Shown here: positions 24,629 to 38,480 of the stretch, piece by piece
Layout: every line of letters starts with the position of its first letter
Numbering within the stretch: the first letter of the stretch is position 1
Source: Nemertoderma westbladi
Taxonomy: Eukaryota > Xenacoelomorpha > Nemertodermatida > Nemertodermatidae
Direction: 5' to 3'
Assembly (NCBI GenBank): GCA_032718475.1
Contig: JAUCBJ010000961.1
Coordinates: 42,417 to 106,416 of the forward strand
DNA: 64,000 nt
Position numbers and translations under genes: made by a program
The notes under the pieces: generated by a model
The model's input: only the letters and a program-made list of their open reading frames with translations
What the model was told of the DNA's origin: nothing
Databases searched by the model: none

Positions 24629-24828
24629 TAGTACTAGGATCGGCATGCTGCATTGCAGCTGCATTTTTAAGAATGCTGTGCCGGCTTGTCGACAAAATTG
24701 CACCGCCACAACTCCCTATCACCCATGACATTTGCTAGATCATCTGCATCGTCAAGACCAGTGTCCTTTAAGATGCGTCTCAAGAAAGTCATAGGCTGTC
24801 CACCATGCTTATTCAATCCATGAGGCTG
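24629..24828 (-). mobile_element. Second RTE-like 3' end fragment (minus strand)
   Basis: Closely related to the copy at 22417-22717: on the minus strand it encodes GGQPMTFLRRILKDTGLDDA and ends PAQHS-stop at 24667-24669, followed by the same short 3' UTR and an AGT-type tail (24628-24635). Homology stops at about 24828, so only the last 50-60 codons remain. Confidence 0.8.
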
Positions 24829-25204
24829 CGTGCCATTAGGTAGCCCGCCAACTTGGTGATTGACAACTTAACTGGTCCCATTTTCTGGTGGATAGTGCAA
24901 GGGAATTGTAGCAATAATTTTAGTTAGGTGGTGTACATTTTATATAATAATAATAATTTGTTGAGAAACAGAAGAACAGACCAATAGACAGACAAACATA
25001 AAACTTAAGCTTATGTATGATGTTAGGATTTCGATTTCTGAAATCTACGTTAAATTCAGATTTAGAATTAATTAAAAAATCTTCTAAAATCTTCTCTTTT
25101 TTAAAAAAAAGGCTTCTGGTTCTGGCTTACCATCTCCCCTTAAGACACCAAATGAAAGATAAAAAAAAAATTATTTACAAAAAAATAATTCATATAAGTT
25201 TATA

Positions 25205-25620
25205 ATTTGATAGAACGGTTTTCATTGGTGGTATCGGTTTTCACCATCGAGTGATTTTTTCACCACAAAACAGCACTTTTTAAAATTGGAATCTTCGAAA
25301 AAAAATTATTACTTTTTTATATAAAAAATTATTGAAATTTTTTCGAAATTTTTTTACTGTTTTCAGCAATTAAATATGAAAAATGAAAAAAAAACCACAG
25401 GGAACGTGAAACGGCAGAGTCCAAAAAGGCAGCATTTAATTTATTCAACAGTTTCTAATTATGGCTGCTATTCATTACTCTCTGTATAAAACAAACTTTT
25501 TCTCAGTTTGTCGATTTTCACATTTTTAATCACCAAATTCCCAAAGACTACGTACGTTGTTATATTTCAATTTTCATCGAACATATACTAATGTTCAGCA
25601 ACTTAATGCTGTTCGGCTGC
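25205..25620. repeat. Dispersed repeat shared with 40925-41190
   Basis: Stretches such as GGTATCGGTTTTCACCAT, TCTCTGTATAAAACAA and CATCGAACATATACTAA have close counterparts, in the same order, at 40970-41190. No coding content was seen. Confidence 0.55.
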
Positions 25621-25636
25621 GAACGTGAGTATTGAG

Positions 25637-25710
25637 GGCACAAAGACGACTTCTGTGCGGTTCCCCCAGGACTATACTCTCCAGAGGAATCTCTAGTACT
25701 CATTTAGATA
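25637..25710. repeat. Dispersed repeat shared with 38905-38990
   Basis: ACGACTTC...GTTC-CCCCAG-AC, CTCCAGAGGAA and AGTACTCATTTAG recur in the same order at 38905-38990. A downstream part of the same repeat (GAGAGACGTG-ATTCAATGCAACC) occurs at 26724-26748 and 39062-39086. Confidence 0.6.
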
Positions 25711-25789
25711 CCATTTAAGAGGGGGGGGTGTAGCGCATCTTCTGACAAAAAAGTCGAATTTTTGGAATGGAAATGGAATGCAGAGTCAT

Positions 25790-25945
25790 GTGCCAACTCA
25801 TAGCCCCGTGCCACCTCATAGCCCCGTGCCAACTCATAGCCCCGTGCCACCTCATAGCCCCGTGCCAACTCATAGCCCAGTGCCACCTCATAGCCCAGTG
25901 CCACCTCATAGCCCCGTGCCAACTCATAGCCCCGTGCCACCTCAC
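25790..25945. repeat. 18-bp minisatellite
   Basis: About nine copies of an 18-bp unit GTGCCA(A/C)CTCATAGCCCC, alternating between an A and a C at the seventh base, so the true period is partly 36 bp. The length is a multiple of three, so it reads open on both strands, but nothing suggests a gene. Confidence 0.95.
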
Positions 25946-26675
25946 ATCGATGGGTATCACCATTTAATATGTTCGAACTCTAGCCCTTTCCATAAACGTA
26001 TGCCTAGTTGTTTGTGCATCCATTGTTCGCTAACCTGTTCCGACCGCCACCACGCATTAACTTGCAGCTTACGCCCTTCCCTCTCCGCTCTTTCCAAACA
26101 CAGTCTCACTACTCGCTCCTAACTATTTATTTATTGTGCTAAATATAACCTTAGTTACTTATATTATTTACCTCGGTTTGGAGGTGTACATAATAATATT
26201 ATTATATATCACGATATTGATAAATACGAGATTTGGAGATTATACATTGTGAAGATCTCCGATGACCGATAAGTCCATTCCGTGTAATCCAGCAAAGTCG
26301 CTTATTCGAGTCCCGTCTTCATTCCGGAGACTTGAAGTTGTCTTATAAACTGATCAGTAGGTCCAATATTCATAAAAAAATACGTTCTCAATTAAAATTG
26401 TATGCTCTTTCTCGTGGAGACATCCAGTTAGCACCACTGAGCACAGAAAATGGCAGAAATTGAATGCAAACCCCAAACTTTATCGCATTTACCGATATCG
26501 CGATATGTTTACTCCAGATATCTCGAAAACTAAGCAAGATATGGGAAAACGGTTTCCATATTTGGATTCAGCATGAAAATTTGCCTCAGATAGGATATGT
26601 TTCAAATTTTTTTTTACTTTTGGTCAGACGTAAGACTTTAGGTCTTTAAAGACTTTTTGGTCAGAAAATGCGTTA
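25946..26675. other. Non-coding, no clear feature
   Basis: A minus-strand stretch of about 50 codons (26121 down to about 25966, containing LQVNAWWRSEQVSEQWMHKQ) is open but has no recognisable family. The rest is AT-rich. Confidence 0.4.
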
Positions 26676-26703
26676 CCCCCCCCCCCCCCCCCCCCCCCCC
26701 CCC
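26676..26703. repeat. Poly(C) tract, 28 bases
   Basis: An uninterrupted run of C followed by TTAAGGATGG. Confidence 0.95.
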
Positions 26704-29142
26704 TTAAGGATGGAAGGAACTCCTGAGAGACGTGAATTCAATGCAACCAATACAACAAGCTGACTCTGTTTTATACCATACCCAACCGCCACCAATAAGG
26801 ATTAAACAAATAATTATCTTTATCACTTTTCTTATTTAATTCAAATTCACATGGGTTTATCAGATTGAAGAGTAAATTTTCTTATAAATATAATAAATGC
26901 GAGAAAAGGCATAGCACTTAATGAAGACGGTTGCTTATACACGTGGGAAAATAATACAAAACGTGAAGATTAACATATAAAATGATTGAATTTGATCTCT
27001 AGTGTTGAGTTAAAGAGTAATTTATTATTGTTGATTAAATTAGTATTAAAATTCCATGGCGAGAATCGGTGTAATTTTACGTTTTCAAAAGACAATTTAA
27101 TTCATAATTTACTCCAGAATACCTAAAATCGTAAAAATTACGGAAAATAACATAATTAAATCGACAGAGAAAAGCAATTCGGTGGGTGAAAAACTACGCG
27201 AAGCAAAATCGCCAAAAAATACAAGTAACTATAATAAATAATACGAGAATAAATGTCACTGTTTAAATGGATATATTGGTAGGCCAACCGATAAACTTTA
27301 ATTACATCGTTAATAACTAACATCGTATAGGAGCTCCAATCGCGACAAAGTGTTAAGTTATGTTCTACTGTAGAAAATATTCTACTGTTTAGCCAATAAT
27401 TATTAATCATCTGTTTTTATTTTTTTTTCACTTACTGAGCGCCAGCGATGTTAATAATGGGTTGAGAGAAAACTGAAAATAAAAGTTCTAAGTTTTTTCC
27501 CATGTAATACGTAATTTTATTCTTAAATTGGTACTTTTTGTTGTTGCTAATATCTTTAATAAAACATAGAGCGATTTAGTGTTACAAAATAAATTAAACT
27601 TTAGTATTTAACTATATTATTTCCATAGTTACTGCGATTCTAATTATTGTACTCTTCAACTCCTATTGCTGCCTTACTCAATGTTAAATAATTTAATGTT
27701 CTCGAATATTTATTACGTAACTAGAGAGCCGCTTAACAACATAAACCAATATTGGATATTGAGTTCCGTTTTGGAGTTCGTCTTGCAGACACTAAAGTTG
27801 CAATTACTTTCGAGTGTGTGGGTGGATTTTGCTCAAATTGCTTGCAAAGATTTTCTATTTCTATACATGTAATTATATTAATAATATGTTAAGAAATTCA
27901 CCGAAAATATTTTCTTATTTGAATTTTTTCCCGGGAAAAAAGTAAAATAAATGCAATCCTATGCGTTACTTTTTTCCCTAGAGAAAAGGTTCTCTTTATC
28001 TCCCGATTGTAGCTGTGATATAAGCGCGAAAAAGTAACATTTTAAGAATAAAATATATTTTTAAAGATTCGATTTAATCATAAATGGATGAATGCAAATA
28101 AATGCAAATTTGACATCATGACAAAGTTTTGGTACACTTACACACTTATTAAATGGAGATAGTTTATTTTTAAATAATACTGCTCATAATCGTGAACATA
28201 CCCAAACCCTTGGTAATTTTCTTGGTTCATTTTCCACCCACTAAAATATTGTTTTACATTTTCCAAATAATTAAATGCATAGAGTAGCACAATAATTAGG
28301 TATAATTAGCCGGATATCGGATAATAATTACATGACATCCACAAAGGCCGGGTTGATTGGCTGCATATATAAAAAAAATCAAAATACATACACTGCGCAA
28401 ATAATGGGAAAAGTTGTTAACGCAACAGATTATTTATTTAAATAAAGTTACTGCAACTAAACGCAATAGATACCAAAATAGTTACATCTACTTACTTGGT
28501 TGGGAATACAATTACTGGATATTTCAAGAAGATTCTTAAACTAAAACACTAACATCTATTATAGCTAAAGGGTAATACAATGGGTAAATAAACTATCTAT
28601 AAATAAAGTAGCTTTAGTAAATAATGCAGATTATTATGCTCGTGTTAGCTCGAAATATGAATCGGACACAAAGGATGTCTCCTAGGAAACTAATGAGCTG
28701 CAGGTTAAACATTCTGGCAATATGGAGGAGGTCAGTACGGAAGACTTCGCCAATGGAGGCCTACACGAAAACTTGAAGAAATAATGATTAAAAATAAAAT
28801 CGCATAATGAAACCTGTTACTTACCCAATATAGCACAATTATTATTAAGGGGGTCATTTTAATGCAAATAATAATGTTAAACTTAAATTCATTCATCAGC
28901 CAAACCAAACACCACGAGGTATTAATTGTAACCGCTTCTAAATAAAACTTGTTTCTAATTAAATAGCAAAATGTGTACCAATAAAGACAAGATACCAATA
29001 ATATTCTGTGGTGGTAATGAGGCGTGGTGGGTATGTCTGGGGTTCCGATACCACAATACAAACACACTTACATACTATACAGGCAGTTCGTTAACATCAC
29101 GTTAAAGGCAGATTGTGTCACAATATTAGCTGGTGGTCAGTT
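26704..29142. other. AT-rich intergenic sequence, no gene seen
   Basis: About 2.4 kb of AT-rich, apparently single-copy DNA. Open frames on either strand are short and lack recognisable domains. A part of the 38.9-kb dispersed repeat lies at 26724-26757. Confidence 0.6.
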
Positions 29143-30679
29143 GATGGTTCCGGTTACGTATTGACCTGGTTCCGGTTTGGTTACGTATTGACCTGGTTCC
29201 GGTTACGTATTGACCTGGTTCCGGTTTGGTTACGTATTGACCTGGTTCAGGTTTGGTTACGTATTGACCTGGTTCCGGTTACGTATTGACCTGGTTCCGG
29301 TTTGGTTACGTATTGACCTGGTTCCGGTTTCGTATTGACCTGGTTCCGGTTTGGTTACGTATTGACCTGGTTCCGGTTACGTATTGACCTGGTTCAGGTT
29401 TGGTTACGTATTGAACTGGTTCCGGTTACGTATTGACCTGGTTCCGGTTACGTATTGACCTGGTTCAGGTTTGGTTACGTATTGACCTTGTTCCGGTTAC
29501 GTATTGACCTGGTTCCGGTTTGGTAACGTATTGACCTGGTTCCGGTTACGTATTGACCTGGTTCCGGTTACGTATTGACCTGGTTCAGGTTTGGTTACGT
29601 ATTGACTTTGTTCCGGTTACGTATTGACCTTGTTCCGGTTACGTATTGACCTGGTTCCGGTTACGTGTTCCGGTTACATATTGACCTGGTTCCGGTTTGG
29701 TTAAGTTTTGACCTGGTTCCGGTTACGTATTGACCTGGTTCAGGTTTGGTTACGTATTGACCTGGTTCCGGTTACGTATTGACCTGGTTCAGGTTTGGTT
29801 ACGTATTGACCTGGTTCCGGTTTGGTTACGTATTGACCTGGTTCAGGTTTGGTTACGTATTGACTTTGTTCCGGTTACGTATTGACCTTGTTCCGGTTAC
29901 GTATTGACCTGGTTCCGGTTTGGTTACGTATTGACCTGGTTCCGGTTACGTATTGACCTGGTTCAGGTTTGGTTACGTATTGACCTGGTTCCGGTTTGGT
30001 TACGTATTGACCTGGTTCCGGTTTGGTTACGTATTGACCTGGTTCCGGTTACGTATTGACCTGGTTCCGGTTTGGTTACGTATTGACCTGGTTCCGGTTT
30101 GATTACGTATTGACCTGGTTCCGGTTACGTATTGACCTGGTTCCGGTTTGGTTACGTATTGACTTTGTTCCGGTTACGTATTGACCTTGTTCCGGTTACG
30201 TATTGACCTGGTTCCGGTTTGATTACGTATTGACCTGGTTCCGGTTTGGTTACGTATTGACCTGGTTCCGGTTTGATTACGTATTGACCTGGTTCCGGTT
30301 TGATTACGTATTGACCTGGTTCCGGTTTGATTACGTATTGACCTGGTTCCGGTTTGGTTACGTATTGACCTGGTTTGGGTTACGTATTGACCTGGTTTGG
30401 GTTACGTATTTACCTGGTTTGGGTTACGTATTGACCTGGTTCCGGTTCGGTTACGTATTGACCTGGTTCCGGTTACGTATTGACCTGGTTCAGGTTTGGT
30501 TACGTATTGACCTGGTTTGGGTTACGTATTGACCTGGTTTGGGTTACGTATTGACCTGGTTCCGGTTTGGGTTACGTATTGACCTGGTTCCGGTTCGGTT
30601 ACGTATTGACCTGGTTTGGGTTACGTATTGACCTGGTTTGGGTTACGTATTGACCTGGTTTGGGCTACGTATTGACCTA
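29143..30679. repeat. 22/27-bp satellite array (1.5 kb)
   Basis: Head-to-tail copies of ACGTATTGACCTGGTT followed by CCGGTT (22 bp) or CCGGTTTGGTT (27 bp), with minor forms (CAGG for CCGG, TTTGGGTT near the right end). The two lengths alternate irregularly. A locally open frame at 30203-30532 is a by-product. Confidence 0.95.
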
Positions 30680-31284
30680 AACCTTCTAATACCTACAAAT
30701 TCCTAAATAAATAGCACAATTTTGAATAAACAGTTTGGTCAAAAAAAGATCATGATCTTTTTTTTAGAAAAATCAATTCTACTGGTATCTGTCAAATGGA
30801 ATGGCATTGTAACAAGACTGAAACTTAATTTTAAATTAATCAATGAACAATTATGAATTAATTAACGAAGTATAATGATATTTATGATATGTAAATTAAG
30901 TTAGATTCTATCTATAGCTATTCAACACTAAATCTCTACAGGCTGCATAATATTAGATAATAATTTATAAACCAAAACTGCGAAGACAATACTAAATCGA
31001 CGGCTAATTAATTGTATAAAAATAAAGCTAAATAAATTGATCGGTTTATATACAAAGTGGACCAACAGCAAACTCTGATTGGCGTTAAGGTATGATCATG
31101 GACTCTAGTAGACGTACTCCAAATTATTGCTTAAGGCCACTGAACGTCAAATTAATTATATGGCTAGACAGTCCACGCTGTTTAGTGAACACGGTACTAC
31201 CGGTACATAGATACATAAACAACAGAAATGAGCACCAAGCATTAATTGTTAGTCGCAGTCACTTATAATGCCACTCTAATCAAA
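30680..31284. other. AT-rich spacer between two satellites
   Basis: No gene seen. If neurabin transcripts read through the 20-bp satellite, their poly(A) site would have to lie here or inside the satellite; I saw no perfect AATAAA on the minus strand. Confidence 0.5.
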
Positions 31285-32444
31285 CTCATCCGACAGCAAC
31301 CCACTCCATCCGGCTGCAACCCACTCCATCCGACTGCAACCCACCCAATCCGACAGCAACCCACTCCATCCGACAGCAACCCACCCCATCCTACAGCAAC
31401 CCACTCCATCCGACAGCAACCCACCCCATCCTACAGCAACCCACTCCATCCGACAGCAACCCACTCCATCCTACACCAACCCACTCCATCCGACAGCAAC
31501 CCACTCCATCCTACACCAACCCACTAAATTCGACAGCAACCCACCCAATCGGACAGCAACCCACCCCATCCGACAGCAACCCACTCCATCCGACAGCAAC
31601 CGACTCCATCCGACTGCAAACCCACCCAATCCGACAGCAACCCACTCCACCCGACAGCAACCCACCCAATCCGACAGCAACCCACTCCATCCGACAGCAA
31701 CCCACTCCATCCGACAGCAACCCACTCCATCCGGCAGCAACCCACTCCATCCGGCTGCAACCCACTCCATCCGACAGCAACCCACTCCATCCGACAGCAA
31801 CCCACCCAATCCGACAGCAACCCACTCCATCCGACAGCAACCCACTCCATCCGACAGCAACCGACTCCATCCGACAGCAACCCACCCAATCCGACAGCAA
31901 CCCACTCTATCCGACAGCAACCCACTCCATCCGACAGCAACCCACCCAATCCGACAGCAACCCACTCCATCCGACAGCAACCGACTCCATCCAACAGCAA
32001 CCCACCCAATCCGACAGCAACCCACTCCATCCGACAGCAACCCACCCAATCCGACAGCAACCCACTCCATCCGACAGCAACCCACTCCATCCGACAGCAA
32101 CCCACTCCATCCGACAGCAACCCACCCAATCCGACAGCAACCCACTCCATCCGACAGCAACCCACTCCATCCGACAGCAACCCACCCCATCCTACAGCAA
32201 CCCACTCCATCCGACAGCAACCCACTCCATCCTACACCAACCCACTCCATCCGACAGCAACCCACTCCATCCTACACCAACCCACTCCATCCGTCAGCAG
32301 CCCACTCCATCCGACAGCAACCCACTCCATCCGACAGCAACCCACCCCATCCGACAGCAACCCACTCCATCCGACAGCAACCGACAGCAACCCACCCAAT
32401 CCGACAGCAACCCACTCTATCCGACAGCAACCCACTCCATCCCC
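31285..32444. repeat. 20-bp satellite, block A
   Basis: 20-bp unit CGACAGCAACCCACTCCATC with variants CACCCAATC and TACACC. It shares its frame and most bases with blocks B and C to the right, so the three are one family. About 58 copies. Confidence 0.95.
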
Positions 32445-33955
32445 CGATAGCAACTCACTCTATCCGACAACAACTCACTCTATCCGACAACATCACACTC
32501 TATCCGACAACAACTCACTCTATCCGACAACAACTCACTCTATCCGACAACATCACACTCTATCCGACAACAACTCACTCTATCCGACAACAACTCACTC
32601 TATCCGACAGCAACCCACTCCATCCCCCGATAGCAACTCACTCTATCCGACAACAACTCACTCTATCCGACAACATCACACTCTATCCGACAACAACTCA
32701 CTCTATCCGACAACAACTCACTCTATCCGACAACATCACACTCTATCCGACAACAACTCACTCTATCCGACAACATCACACTCTATCCGACAACAACTCA
32801 CTCTATCCGACAACATCACACTCTATCCGACAACAACTCACTCTATCCGACAACATCACACTCTATCCGACAACAACTCACTCTATCCGACAACATCACA
32901 CTCTATCCGACAACAACTCACTCTATCCGACAACATCACACTCTATCCGACAACAACTCACTCTATCCGACAACATCACACTCTATCCGACAACATCACA
33001 CTCTATCCGACAACAACTCACTCTATCCGACAACATCACACTCTATCCGACAACATCACACTCTATCCGACAACAACTCACTCTATCCGACAACAACTCA
33101 CTCTATCCGACAGCTACCCACTCCATCCCCCGATAGCAACTCACTCTATCCGACAACAACTCACTCTATCCGACAACATCACACTCTATCCGACAACAAC
33201 TCACTCTATCCGACAACAACTCACTCTATCCGACAGCAACCCACTCCATCCCCCGATAGCAACTCACTCTATCCGACAACAACTCACTCTATCCGACAAC
33301 ATCACACTCTATCCGACAACAACTCACTCTATCCGACAACAACTCACTCTATCCGACAACATCACACTCTATCCGACAACAACTCACTCTATCCGACAAC
33401 ATCACACTCTATCCGACAACAACTCACTCTATCCGACAACATCACACTCTATCCGACAACAACTCACTCTATCCGACAACATCACACTCTATCCGACAAC
33501 AACTCACTCTATCCGACAACATCACACTCTATCCGACAACAACTCACTCTATCCGACAACATCACACTCTATCCGACAACAACTCACTCTATCCGACAAC
33601 ATCACACTCTATCCGACAACATCACACTCTATCCGACAACAACTCACTCTATCCGACAACATCACACTCTATCCGACAACATCACACTCTATCCGACAAC
33701 AACTCACTCTATCCGACAACAACTCACTCTATCCGACAGCAACCCACTCCATCCCCCGATAGCAACTCACTCTATCCGACAACAACTCACTCTATCCGAC
33801 AACATCACACTCTATCCGACAACAACTCACTCTATCCGACAACATCACACTCTATCCGACAACAACTCACTCTATCCGACAACATCACACTCTATCCGAC
33901 AACAACTCACTCTATCCGACAACAACTCACTCTATCCGACAACAACTCACTCTAT
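32445..33955. repeat. 20-bp satellite, block B (40-bp dimers)
   Basis: Units CGACAACAACTCACTCTATC and CGACAACATCACACTCTATC largely alternate, giving a 40-bp higher-order unit. The marker CCATCCCCCGATAGCAACTC recurs at about 32437, 32621, 33122, 33246 and 33750, suggesting block duplications of several hundred bases. Confidence 0.93.
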
Positions 33956-36900
33956 CCTACACCAACCCACTCCATCCTACACCAACCCACTCCATCCGAC
34001 ACCAACCCATCTCTATCCGACAACAACTCACTCTATCCGACAACAACTCAATCTATCCGACAACAACTCACTCTATCCGACAACATCACACTCTATCCGA
34101 CAACAACTCACTCTATCCGACAACAACTCACTCTATCCGACAGCAACCCACTCCATCCTACACCAACCCACTCCATCCTACACCAATCCACTCCATCCTA
34201 CACCAACCCACTCCATCCTACACCAACCCACTCCATCCTACACCAACCCACTCCATCCTACACCAATCCACTCCATCCTACACCAACCCACTCCATCCTA
34301 CACCAACCCACTCCATCCTACACCAACCCATCTCTATCCGACAACAACCCACTCCATCCTACACCAACCCACTCCATCCTACACCAACCCACTCCATCCT
34401 ACACCAACCCATCTCTATCCGACAACAACCCACTCCATCCTACACCAACCCACTCCATCCTACACCAACCCACTCCATCCTACACCAACCCATCTCTATC
34501 CGACAACAACCCACTCCATCCTACACCAACCCACTCCATCCTACACCAACCCACTCCATCCTACACCAACCCACTCCATCCTACACCAACCCACTCCATC
34601 CTACACCAACCCACTCCATCCTACACCAATCCACTCCATCCTACACCAACCCACTCCATCCTACACCAACCCACTCCATCCTACACCAACCCATCTCTAT
34701 CCGACAACAACCCACTCCATCCTACACCAACCCACTCCATCCTACACCAACCCACTCCATCCTACACCAACCCATCTCTATCCGACAACAACCCACTCCA
34801 TCCTACACCAACCCACTCCATCCTACACCAACCCACTCCATCCTACACCAACCCATCTCTATCCGACAACAACCCACTCCATCCTACACCAACCCACTCC
34901 ATCCTACACCAACCCATCTCTATCCGACAACAACCCACTCCATCCTACACCAACCCACTCCATCCTACACCAACCCACTCCATCCTACACCAACCCACTC
35001 CATCCTACACCAACCCACTCCATCCTACACCAACCCATCTCTATCCGACAACAACCCACTCCATCCTACACCAACCCACTCCATCCTACACCAACCCACT
35101 CCATCCTACACCAACCCATCTCTATCCGACAACAACCCACTCCATCCTACACCAACCCACTCCATCCTACACCAACCCATCTCTATCCGACAACAACCCA
35201 CTCCATCCTACACCAACCCACTCCATCCTACACCAACCCATCTCTATCCGACAACAACCCACTCCATCCTACACCAACCCACTCCATCCTACACCAACCC
35301 ATCTCTATCCGACAACAACCCACTCCATCCTACACCAACCCACTCCATCCTACACCAACCCACTCCATCCTACACCAACCCATCTCTATCCGACAACAAC
35401 CCACTCCATCCTACACCAACCCACTCCATCCTACACCAACCCACTCCATCCTACACCAACCCATCTCTATCCGACAACAACCCACTCCATCCTACACCAA
35501 CCCATCTCTATCCGACAACAACCCACTCCATCCGACACCAACCCACTCCATCCTACACCAACCCACTCTATCCGACAACAACCCACTCCATCCTACACCA
35601 ACCCACTCCATCCTACACCAACCCACTCCATCCTACACCAACCCATCTCTATCCGACAACAACCCACTCCATCCTACACCAACCCACTCCATCCTACACC
35701 AACCCATCTCTATCCGACAACAACCCACTCCATCCTACACCAACCCACTCCATCCTACACCAACCCACTCCATCCTACACCAACCCATCTCTATCCGACA
35801 ACAACCCACTCCATCCTACACCAACCCACTCCATCCTACACCAACCCACTCCATCCTACACCAACCCATCTCTATCCGACAACAACCCACTCCATCCTAC
35901 ACCAACCCATCTCTATCCGACAACAACCCACTCCATCCTACACCAACCCACTCCATCCTACACCAACCCATCTCTATCCGACAACAACCCACTCCATCCT
36001 ACACCAACCCACTCCATCCTACACCAACCCACTCCATCCTACACCAACCCATCTCTATCCGACAACAACCCACTCCATCCTACACCAACCCACTCCATCC
36101 TACACCAACCCACTCCATCCTACACCAACCCATCTCTATCCGACAACAACCCACTCCATCCTACACCAACCCACTCCATCCTACACCAACCCACTCCATC
36201 CTACACCAACCCATCTCTATCCGACAACAACCCACTCCATCCTACACCAACCCACTCCATCCTACACCAACCCACTCCATCCTACACCAACCCATCTCTA
36301 TCCGACAACAACCCACTCCATCCTACACCAACCCACTCCATCCTACACCAACCCACTCCATCCTACACCAACCCATCTCTATCCGACAACAACCCACTCC
36401 ATCCTACACCAACCCACTCCATCCTACACCAACCCATCTCTATCCGACAACAACCCACTCCATCCTACACCAACCCACTCCATCCTACACCAACCCATCT
36501 CTATCCGACACCAACCCACTCCATCCTACACCAACCCACTCCATCCTACACCAACCCATCTCTATCCGACAACAACCCACTCCATCCTACACCAACCCAC
36601 TCCATCCTACACCAACCCACTCCATCCTACACCAACCCATCTCTATCCGACAACAACCCACTCCATCCTACACCAACCCACTCCATCCTACACCAACCCA
36701 TCTCTATCCGACAACAACCCACTCCATCCTACACCAACCCACTCCATCCTACACCAACCCATCTCTATCCGACAACAACCCACTCCATCCTACACCAACC
36801 CACTCCATCCTACACCAACCCATCTCTATCCGACAACAACCCACTCCATCCTACACCAACCCACTCCATCCTACACCAACCCACTCCATCCTACACCAAC

Positions 36901-38448
36901 CCATCTCTATCCGACAACAACCCACTCCATCCTACACCAACCCACTCCATCCTACACCAACCCATCTCTATCCGACAACAACCCACTCCATCCTACACCA
37001 ACCCACTCCATCCTACACCAACCCACTCCATCCTACACCAACCCATCTCTATCCGACAACAACCCACTCCATCCTACACCAACCCACTCCATCCTACACC
37101 AACCCACTCCATCCTACACCAACCCATCTCTATCCGACAACAACCCACTCCATCCTACACCAACCCATCTCTATCCGACAACAACCCACTCCATCCTACA
37201 CCAACCCACTCCATCCTACACCAACCCATCTCTATCCGACAACAACCCACTCCATCCTACACCAACCCACTCCATCCTACACCAACCCACTCCATCCTAC
37301 ACCAACCCATCTCTATCCGACAACAACCCACTCCATCCTACACCAACCCACTCCATCCTACACCAACCCACTCCATCCTACACCAACCCATCTCTATCCG
37401 ACAACAACCCACTCCATCCTACACCAACCCACTCCATCCTACACCAACCCACTCCATCCTACACCAACCCATCTCTATCCGACAACAACCCACTCCATCC
37501 TACACCAACCCACTCCATCCTACACCAACCCATCTCTATCCGACAACAACCCACTCCATCCTACACCAACCCACTCCATCCTACACCAACCCATCTCTAT
37601 CCGACAACAACCCATCTCTATCCGACAACAACCCACTCCATCCTACACCAACCCACTCCATCCTACACCAACCCATCTCTATCCGACAACAACCCACTCC
37701 ATCCTACACCAACCCACTCCATCCTACACCAACCCATCTCTATCCGACAACAACCCACTCCATCCTACACCAACCCACTCCATCCTACACCAACCCATCT
37801 CTATCCGACAACAACCCACTCCATCCTACACCAACCCACTCCATCCTACACCAACCCACTCCATCCTACACCAACCCATCTCTATCCGACAACAACCCAC
37901 TCCATCCTACACCAACCCACTCCATCCTACACCAACCCACTCCATCCTACACCAACCCATCTCTATCCGACAACAACCCACTCCATCCTACACCAACCCA
38001 CTCCATCCTACACCAACCCACTCCATCCTACACCAACCCATCTCTATCCGACAACAACCCACTCCATCCTACACCAACCCACTCCATCCTACACCAACCC
38101 ATCTCTATCCGACAACAACCCACTCCATCCTACACCAACCCACTCCATCCTACACCAACCCATCTCCATCCGACACCAACCCACTCCATCCTACACCAAC
38201 CCACTCCATCCTACACCAACCCACTCCATCCTACACCAACCCATCTCTATCCGACAACAACCCACTCCATCCTACACCAACCCACTCCATCCTACACCAA
38301 CCCATCTCTATCCGACAACAACCCACTCCATCCTACACCAACCCACTCCATCCTACACCAACCCACTCCATCCTACACCAACCCACTCCATCCTACACCA
38401 ACCCACTCCATCCTACACCAACCCATCTCTATCCGACAACATCACACT
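33956..38448. repeat. 20/21-bp satellite, block C (61/81-bp higher-order)
   Basis: Unit CTACACCAACCCACTCCATC, interrupted every two to four units by a CCATCTCTATCCGACAACAA form, producing higher-order repeats of about 41, 61 and 81 bp. The array ends at 38448, about 30 bases beyond the neurabin stop codon. Confidence 0.95.
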
Positions 38449-38480
38449 GCATTCGAGATAAACACGAAACGCCCTCTATA

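Larger units (their letters stand above)
23523..25143. mobile_element. TTAA-flanked piggyBac-like composite element
   Basis: TTAA (23523-23526) followed by GGGGAGATGGTA is mirrored by TACCATCTCCCC followed by TTAA (25140-25143). The 12-bp arms are perfect, and after two mismatches CCAG also matches. A TTAA target duplication with terminal inverted repeats is the hallmark of piggyBac-type transposons. No transposase is visible, so it would be a non-autonomous element. Its interior carries dispersed (GTCT)n repeats and a reversed RTE fragment. The pairing of these two ends is an inference. Confidence 0.45.

Noticed and set aside
25966-26121. Minus-strand open stretch with LQVNAWWRSEQVSEQWMHKQ
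   Set aside because: About 50 codons can be open by chance here, and no family or partner exon was recognised.
28732-29067. 111-codon open frame on the minus strand
   Set aside because: AT-rich codons, no recognisable domain, no splice or promoter context.
31471-32265. Open frame of 264 codons with GCCRMEWVAVGW repeats
   Set aside because: By-product of the 20-bp satellite; parallel frames are open as well.
3804-38448. Telomeric or classical centromeric repeat
   Set aside because: Units do not resemble TTAGGG-type telomere repeats, and there is no sign of nucleosome-length satellite monomers.
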